This document shows positions 58,664 through 64,000 of a DNA stretch of 64,000 nt, one piece after another. The DNA lies in contig NW_025955019.1 in NCBI RefSeq assembly GCF_022376445.1, forward strand, positions 1 to 64,000. The letters run 5' to 3'. Each line of letters begins with the position of its first letter. Position 1 is the first letter of the stretch. Origin of the DNA: Fomitopsis serialis. Its lineage: Eukaryota; Basidiomycota; Agaricomycetes; Polyporales; Fomitopsidaceae. The notes below the pieces were generated by a model, which saw only the letters and a list, made by a program, of their open reading frames with translations, was not told the origin of the DNA and ran no database searches. The position numbers and the translations under genes were made by a program.

Positions 58664-60541
58664 ATGGATCCAATGGCAACAGTGGCTTCCGAAGCTATAT
58701 CAGCCCCGTCTTCTGCTGAAGGGACGAAGCCTGACGCACCGAATGACAGCCAAGGGTCCCCACCCAACATCATTATCACGGTCGCCGCCGCCCCGTTTGA
58801 TAACTCTTTTGCAGATGCAGATGCGATCCTACGGTCTGCAGACGGAGCGAATTTCTATGTGCACAAGAACATACTGCGGATCGCGTCTGCGTTCTTCGCG
58901 GACATGTTCTCGTTACCGCAACCACCACAAGCTGCTTCCCCGGTCGACGGCGACACAGCGACAGACGCGAGCAGTCATTCCGCTAATACGTTGCCTGTCA
59001 TCCCTGTTTCGGAGGATCGGCAGTCTTTCGACAAACTCCTGCGTATGTGCTATCCAGTCGAGAAACCCACATTCGCCAGTGTACAGGAGATATCCCCTAT
59101 CATCGAGGGAGCACTCAAATACCAGATGCGGGAGGCGACATCAGCCTTAACGAAGGAGCTGATAATCTTCTCTGACAGTCACCCTCTAGACGTGTACGCT
59201 GAAGCATGTAGAAGAGGCTTGGAAGAGGTCGTTAGTCGGGCCGCTGCAGCCTTCGCTGCCCCACTTATCAAAATTAAGAAGATCCGCTACGATACGCCAG
59301 CGTATGCCATTGACGCGTTCACGCCGCACATGGAGAATATCTCGGCCGCTTCGTATTTTCATCTCTTGGAGTACCACAGCACGCGCAGCGCTGATTCCCT
59401 GGCAGCGAAACATAGCCCTAACAGTGCGTCGTCTTCTCAGTTCTCATGATCACTGCACTCACCTGGCTTGTAGCGACGGAAGACGGCACTACGTCCCGTC
59501 CCGTACCTTCGCATCCATTTGATGACCCAGCTCCTGCCGACACCATCATCCGGTCTTCAGATGGTATTGATTTCTATGTTCTTCGCTATCTCGTCGGTTT
59601 CTCCTCTCCCGTATTGGCATCCATGCTTTCCGGAGAGGGCAGCTCTAATCCAGGCGCACCCGCCACTAGCCCACTGCGAAATCGCCTCATTGACCTCCCC
59701 GAGGACGGCCGTACTCTCGCGCTTCTGTTTCAGCTCTGCTATCCTATGCCGGACCCCGAGGTCCAGGATGGGTCAGCTGACGAGAAACTGTGCGGTGCTT
59801 GCCGTCTTCTTGAAGCAGCGAAGAAGTACGAGGTCGCAAGGGCAGCGGTATTCGCGAAACGGGAGTGCGTCGCGGCTGTTGCTGCGTATCCCGTCCGATT
59901 GTACTTCGTGGCGTCGAGGTACGGGTGGGAGGATGTGATGAAAGACGCAGCCTGGCGCTCTGTGTACGAGACATCGGATCAGTACGTCCGGGAGATGGCG
60001 ACAGCATCCGCAGCAGCCTATCGTCGATTGCTCGTCTACCGAAATGCGTGCCGGAAATTATACTCGCTCGACGAGAGGGCGCGAAGTCTGCGCAGAGGGA
60101 GGGCGAGGACGCGCCCAGTTCGTACTGGAGTAGAGACAGTTGGTTGGATGGTCGGGCGACTCGGAGGCTCGCTTCTGGCTAGCCATTCACAGATTTGTCC
60201 GGGAAGAAGCTGCAGCGGGACGCGAGCCACGCCTTCAGCCAGATGCGGTCCTTCCTCGGTCTATAATTCCAAGTGACCACACAAGCCCTGAGGTGACGTG
60301 TAGCACTGATGCCTTCGGCACTCCGGCCGTCAAACAAGGAGGCCGAGGACTCTCTGTCAACCGCACCAGGCAGCTGCACTCCACTATCAGTAGCTCGCCA
60401 GCCCCGAGTCCAAACTCCTGGACAGTGAGCAGACAGATAGTGATAGATATCGCAAATGCACTCGCCAAGGTACGCGAATTGTACGCTCTACACTATTTGT
60501 GGGCTAATGGTGAACCGACGTTGCTATAGATTGAGTTGTGA
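58664..60541 (+). pseudogene. Second double-BTB gene, frameshifted near the 3' end
   Basis: Starts at ATG 58664 (MDPMATVASEAISAPSSAEG). The first BTB domain contains ADADAILRSADGANFYVHKN, LRIASAFFADMFSLPQPP and VSEDRQSFDKLLRMCYPV. An intron (about 59425-59475, GTGCGTCG...TTGTAG) leads to EDGTTSRPVPSHPFDDPAP and the second BTB domain: DTIIRSSDGIDFYVLRYL, LPEDGRTLALLFQLCYPMPD, LEAAKKYEVARAAVFAKREC. After YRRLLVYRNACRK two frame shifts (near 60055 and 60150) are needed to reach DAPSSYWSRDSWLDG and SEARFWLAIHRFVREEAAA. The last exon (60530-60541, IEL) matches the mini-exon of the other copies. It is either a recent pseudogene or an intact gene with indel errors. Confidence 0.7.
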
Positions 60542-60724
60542 AGTTGAGGCTTCGAGCATATGATGGGACTAATATAACCTGCGGCCGTAGTAAGGGAGAC
60601 TGTTGTACTCTTGCAAGTTGTGGCTAACTGCGGAAGTCGTATGAGATAGTAATTTCAAGCATGAGTGACCTGAAACCTTGTCTGTTGCTCGCTCATGGGT
60701 CGAGGGTGGGGGGCTGCAGGACGG

Positions 60725-61398
60725 TTAGGGCGCACCGCCTGTGTACGCGTTGCCGTCGGCGTCTGTGGAAGGCGTCACGAATGGCGTAATCTTGCCCGTC
60801 GGGATGCCGTTTGCGAGGAACACCTTCTGCGCCTTCTTCGACCTTTTGCGCGGGTGCGTAACGTACCGCGCAAAGATGTCCACCACTTGTTATCCCAGCC
60901 TTCGATCCGCGCGCGAACTTCGTAGGGGGAGAAGATTGGGATCTGGTGCAGGAAGTTGTAGTGCGTCGCTGGATGTCGGTGTCAGTTGTGCGACTCGTCA
61001 GACGGAAGTGGTGAAGACATACTGCCCAGTGCCATCCAGCTGCCTGCTCGGAAGAGCGTCAGGAAGCACTTCAGCGCCGCATCCTGCAGGACGCAACCCA
61101 AACTCTGTTGGATGTATAGGCTACAGCAGACGGCGCTGCGTTCGGGAGAGCGCACCTTGGCATGAAGATAGAAGTTGACATTGAAGTCGGAGTTGTCTGG
61201 TGTTGCAGTACGAGCCACGAATTGAACGAGCTGCGTAATGAATGATAACAGATGCATTGCGAAACGAGTTGTGGACATGAATGTCCGTAGCATATTGAGC
61301 AAACGGAGAATGCGACTCCACACGATGCTGTTGGATGCAATGGGTGAGCACCACAGACGCCACCCACATATTGACCGCAGGGGCAATACATCAGACAA
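60725..61398 (-). pseudogene. THEM6-like hotdog-fold thioesterase, C-terminal part, frameshifted
   Basis: Minus-strand exons read TATPDNSDFNVNFYLHAK, then across an intron of about 80 nt DAALKCFLTLFRAGSWMALG, then across a 54-nt intron (GTATGTC...ATCCAG) THYNFLHQIPIFSPYEVRAR and IEGWDNKW. A one-base shift near 60875 (GTGGTGG) is needed to continue RYVTHPRKRSKKAQKVFLAN, GIPTGKITPFVTPSTD and the stop at 60725. The order D(C/F)N...N...FFRAGxWxALGxTHYNFL...I.GWDxKW is that of the THEM6/4HBT_2 acyl-thioesterase-like family. The N-terminus upstream of 61230 is unclear. It would be a housekeeping-type gene, and its frame break is therefore a hint at sequence errors. Confidence 0.6.
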
Positions 61399-61465
61399 GC
61401 GAGCGAGTCGGCAACTGCATTTCGTATGTGGTACTTACAAAAGGTTCCAATACTGTGCGTGCTAA

Positions 61466-62956
61466 CTAATCAACATCCAGGGCATCGGCGACCTTTGCTC
61501 CTGGAGCCCAATCAACCATGTCCACCTTTCCAATGAGGTAGCACGATGCAGGCGCACCGTTAACCAGCATCGGGTACCGGAACACGAGCCGGCTCTCGTC
61601 GACGACGGAGACCCAATCCGGCATCTTGACGTAGTCGACAGACACCTTCTTGCACGATTGGCAGCGGAACTTGAAGGTAGGGGACACTTTCGATGCCCGC
61701 TTGTGTATGCGAGGGCGGACGTCCGCCGTACTGCCAGGGCAACTTGGATTTGGGCAGACAAAGTCAATTCCCCACGCCCGACTGGCTGTGCCCTGGCTGT
61801 AAGCGTATTGCTGCAGCTGGCCGCCGTTGTCGGCCCACGTCAGGTGCAGCCCGACCGTCAGCATGAAGACACGATCATGGAGGAAAGACTCCAGCGCTGC
61901 AGCCTCGACGGACACCTTTTGCATGTACACCTTGCGCAAGAACGCCAGCAAGAGTGCACCGGCCGTCTGGACAACGAGCCCAGTCGTGAGAAACGATAGG
62001 ACAAAGTTGAACCGGTTTCTGCGACACCTTGTAAACGTTGACACCTCGCGCGCGCATACAGAACAGACCTACTCCGCAACCAAAGTTCGAAGCATTGCCT
62101 CGTGTTGGGCGTTTGTGACGACGTATCCGCATGCACCAATCACCAGACCGCGTAGCCCCAGCATCTTCGGCAGTTCGTTCCAGATGTCACCCAACAGCAG
62201 CGCCGCAACCTGTGAGTCTAAATTAGACGAGGATTACTCTATATCAGAAGACAATCACCCTGTTGACCGGGCTGTTGAGCGCACGCGTGTTTGTGTTGCA
62301 GCGGAACGTCACAAAGCCGGTGTCCGGGTCACTGTGGCACTCAATGGAAAGTAGCAACATCGGGCTGAGGTGTTTCTTCCCTGCCTGCCACATCCGCGCC
62401 TGTGCTGTTATCGTTTGGATGTTTTCCCAGCCTCGCACGGTCAGGGGGATATCGTACGAGTAGTACTGTGATTTGTCCGTGGTCAGGATTCACAGCGAGC
62501 GACTGGACGGACACACCATAGCATTCAGAAGATTGTACTCCTGCTGAAACTGCGTCTTGATGAGAGTGGTGAAATACTCAGGGCGAGGTTCGTGTGCTGT
62601 GACTAGTATGAGCGGGAACGCTGATGTCGCAAACGCCGCGTAATGCGCCGCGGACTGGCTGACGTTGTACTGCCGCCGTGGATGAGCACAGACATGTTCC
62701 TGAATTTATTACAAGTGCCTACATCCAAAGTTTTCTTGGCGAGGCGGCTGCAGCACGGGCACTTATACGCCATCGGATGGAAGTCCACGTCCACCTTCTT
62801 GCTTATGCAAGACATCGGACCCCCAAAGCATGCCGAATTGCCACAGTCAGCGCAAACGAGCATTTGAGCGCCTGGTTCGTTAATATCTCCACAGTAGACG
62901 CAGAGCTCATGTGTATGAGTATGTGGGTCAACGAGCTCCACGTCGCAGTAACGCAA
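61466..62956 (-). CDS. Hypothetical zinc-ribbon protein
   Basis: Minus-strand exons in order: ELCVYCGDINEPGAQMLVCA, DCGNSACFGGPMSCIS and YKCPCCSRLAKKTL give an eight-or-more Cys zinc cluster (about 62890-62750). Next are YFTTLIKTQFQQEYNLLNAM, YDIPLTVRGWENIQTITAQA, LLLSIECHSDPDTGFVTFRC and LLLGDIWNELPKMLGLRGLV. The C-terminal exon from about 62010 contains FVLSFLTTGLVVQTAGALLL, RAWGIDFVCPNPSCPGSTAD and KFRCQSCKKVSVDYVKMPDW, a second Cys4 ribbon, and ends KVADALDVD at 61466. The arrangement resembles a protein family repeated in agaricomycete genomes, but I know no function. The start is uncertain; exons may extend upstream to about 63300. Exon borders between 62040 and 62600 are not fully resolved. 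Confidence 0.5.
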
Positions 62957-64000
62957 AACGCACAGGGATTCCGACCGGATCAGCGATGCCCCTCACCTCT
63001 GAAGACCTATCAGAGCTGCAGCGAAACAAACAGGCGACACGAGACGCACCTGCAGGATTCATCTCAATCCCAGGCGCACCCGCCTTGTCTGGAACAGCGG
63101 TCCGCTGTCGCTTTCTTACGTGCACATCATCGTCGGGTACGAATGCTCGGCGCACAGGAATTGTTGAAGAATTCGGCATTGCCGGTGAGTGTCGCGGTAG
63201 GCAATAAAGTGCTGGAACTGTGCAAGGACCAAGTTTGCTGGCAGTGGCAGCTGGAGAGCGATGGGCAGACGCGTCCAAGTCGAACCCGGCGAGACGCGTC
63301 GCGTCACGCGACACGCGACCCTTTTCAGGCGTCTAATCTGGCTGCCAATCCGCCCTTCGTACTCCTGGGTCGACCCAAGATGACCCACCACGAACGTATT
63401 TTCTGGGCTCTGTTCCACCACTGGTCTCATTCACCCGAACTGTGCTGGCGTAAAATCTTCGCCCTGTGATTTTTCCCTCGACTTCCAACGTTTTTGCGCG
63501 GCGAACGGTGGGTGACACAAGGGCGGTAGCAGTGCACCTTCCACAGGACCTTGGGCGGTATCACCACCAGCAATTCATAATCGCACCGTTGTGTATCCTG
63601 GGATGGTCGTGGAATCAAGGAAACCCCCGCTTGCATACGAGGTACCATCCGTACCACGGAGCTATCACTGGTAGATCACTTGCGGCCTTTTCGTGGGCGA
63701 AGGGCTGGCAGGTTGGCCGCTGTGGACTCTGCCATACGCCCCGGATATCAGGAGACGGATGTGGACGGCGAAAAGCCATGGCTCCAGGGGTACGTATGTT
63801 TCTAAACACATATGGCCCGGATCGTTCAACGGTGTTCATAGGTGTTCGTAGCTAGAGAGCTCCCGGTGCGGACGTGATGACCACCATTAGAACACGGACT
63901 CTATAGTCCTGGTACAGCACGAATGAGCTGTCACGCCGAAGTGGCTTCAAGACGCACCGTTATGATCACCAAGGTAGAGCCAACCCGGTCACCCCTGTGC
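62957..64000. other. Right end of window, no supported gene
   Basis: The minus-strand frame 62928-63314 (KRQRTAVPDKAGAPGIEMNP) may be an upstream exon of the zinc-ribbon gene. The remaining open frames show no recognised domain. No repeat or transposon end was identified. Confidence 0.35.

Overview
The window reads as nuclear DNA of a basidiomycete fungus, most likely an agaricomycete. The evidence is short GT-AG introns (about 45-70 nt) in almost every recognisable gene, KDZ-class transposases with CxC2 cysteine clusters, TET/JBP-type dioxygenases, a Plavaka-type transposase, and gene families expanded in agaricomycetes (BTB/POZ, HECT-like, DUF6532-like). No rRNA, tRNA or CRISPR array was recognised. 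Most of the window is mobile DNA and its debris. All family names come from reading motifs, not from database searches.

Left block (about 1-14.3 kb): a decayed KDZ-type element. It carries a divergent pair, a minus-strand protein with a W[FY]xN recognition-helix-like motif (4369 to 1365) and a plus-strand KDZ transposase (5268-8841). It also carries two small unknown genes (about 9.6-11.3 kb) and a minus-strand TET/JBP 2-oxoglutarate/Fe(II) dioxygenase (12929 to 11547) that is open except for one in-frame TAG. GC-rich tandem arrays (24, 50 and 118 bp units) punctuate it. The 118-bp array ends where a HECT-like gene (19494 to 14286) loses its C-terminal part.

Middle block (14.3-34 kb): the broken HECT-like gene, a Plavaka transposase (23063 to 19777), one or two unknown multi-exon genes (23.9-27.2 kb), a well-preserved multi-exon gene ending in a second dioxygenase domain (27356-30235), and a DUF6532-like gene (30594-33533).

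Second KDZ-type element (about 34.2-52 kb): both flanks are repeat-rich arms whose motifs face each other (34.3-35.2 and 50.9-51.95 kb). Inside are a nearly intact KDZ transposase on the minus strand, a small unknown gene, a gene ending in an RNase HI N-terminal (viroplasmin-like) fold, and a plus-strand partner with the same W[FY]xN module as in the left element. The transposase is split by a 3,538-bp insertion (38259-41796) that looks Helitron-like and is full of palindromic minisatellite units. The right arm ends next to a truncated minus-strand gene (52644 to 51991).

Right block (53-64 kb): a cluster of double-BTB genes and relics (one intact, one frameshifted, two fragments) sharing a tiny last exon, then a THEM6-like thioesterase gene and an unknown zinc-ribbon gene on the minus strand. 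Single-base frame breaks, several next to short homopolymers, recur in conserved genes throughout. Residual indel errors in the assembly are therefore a real alternative to biological decay for several of the 'pseudogenes'.
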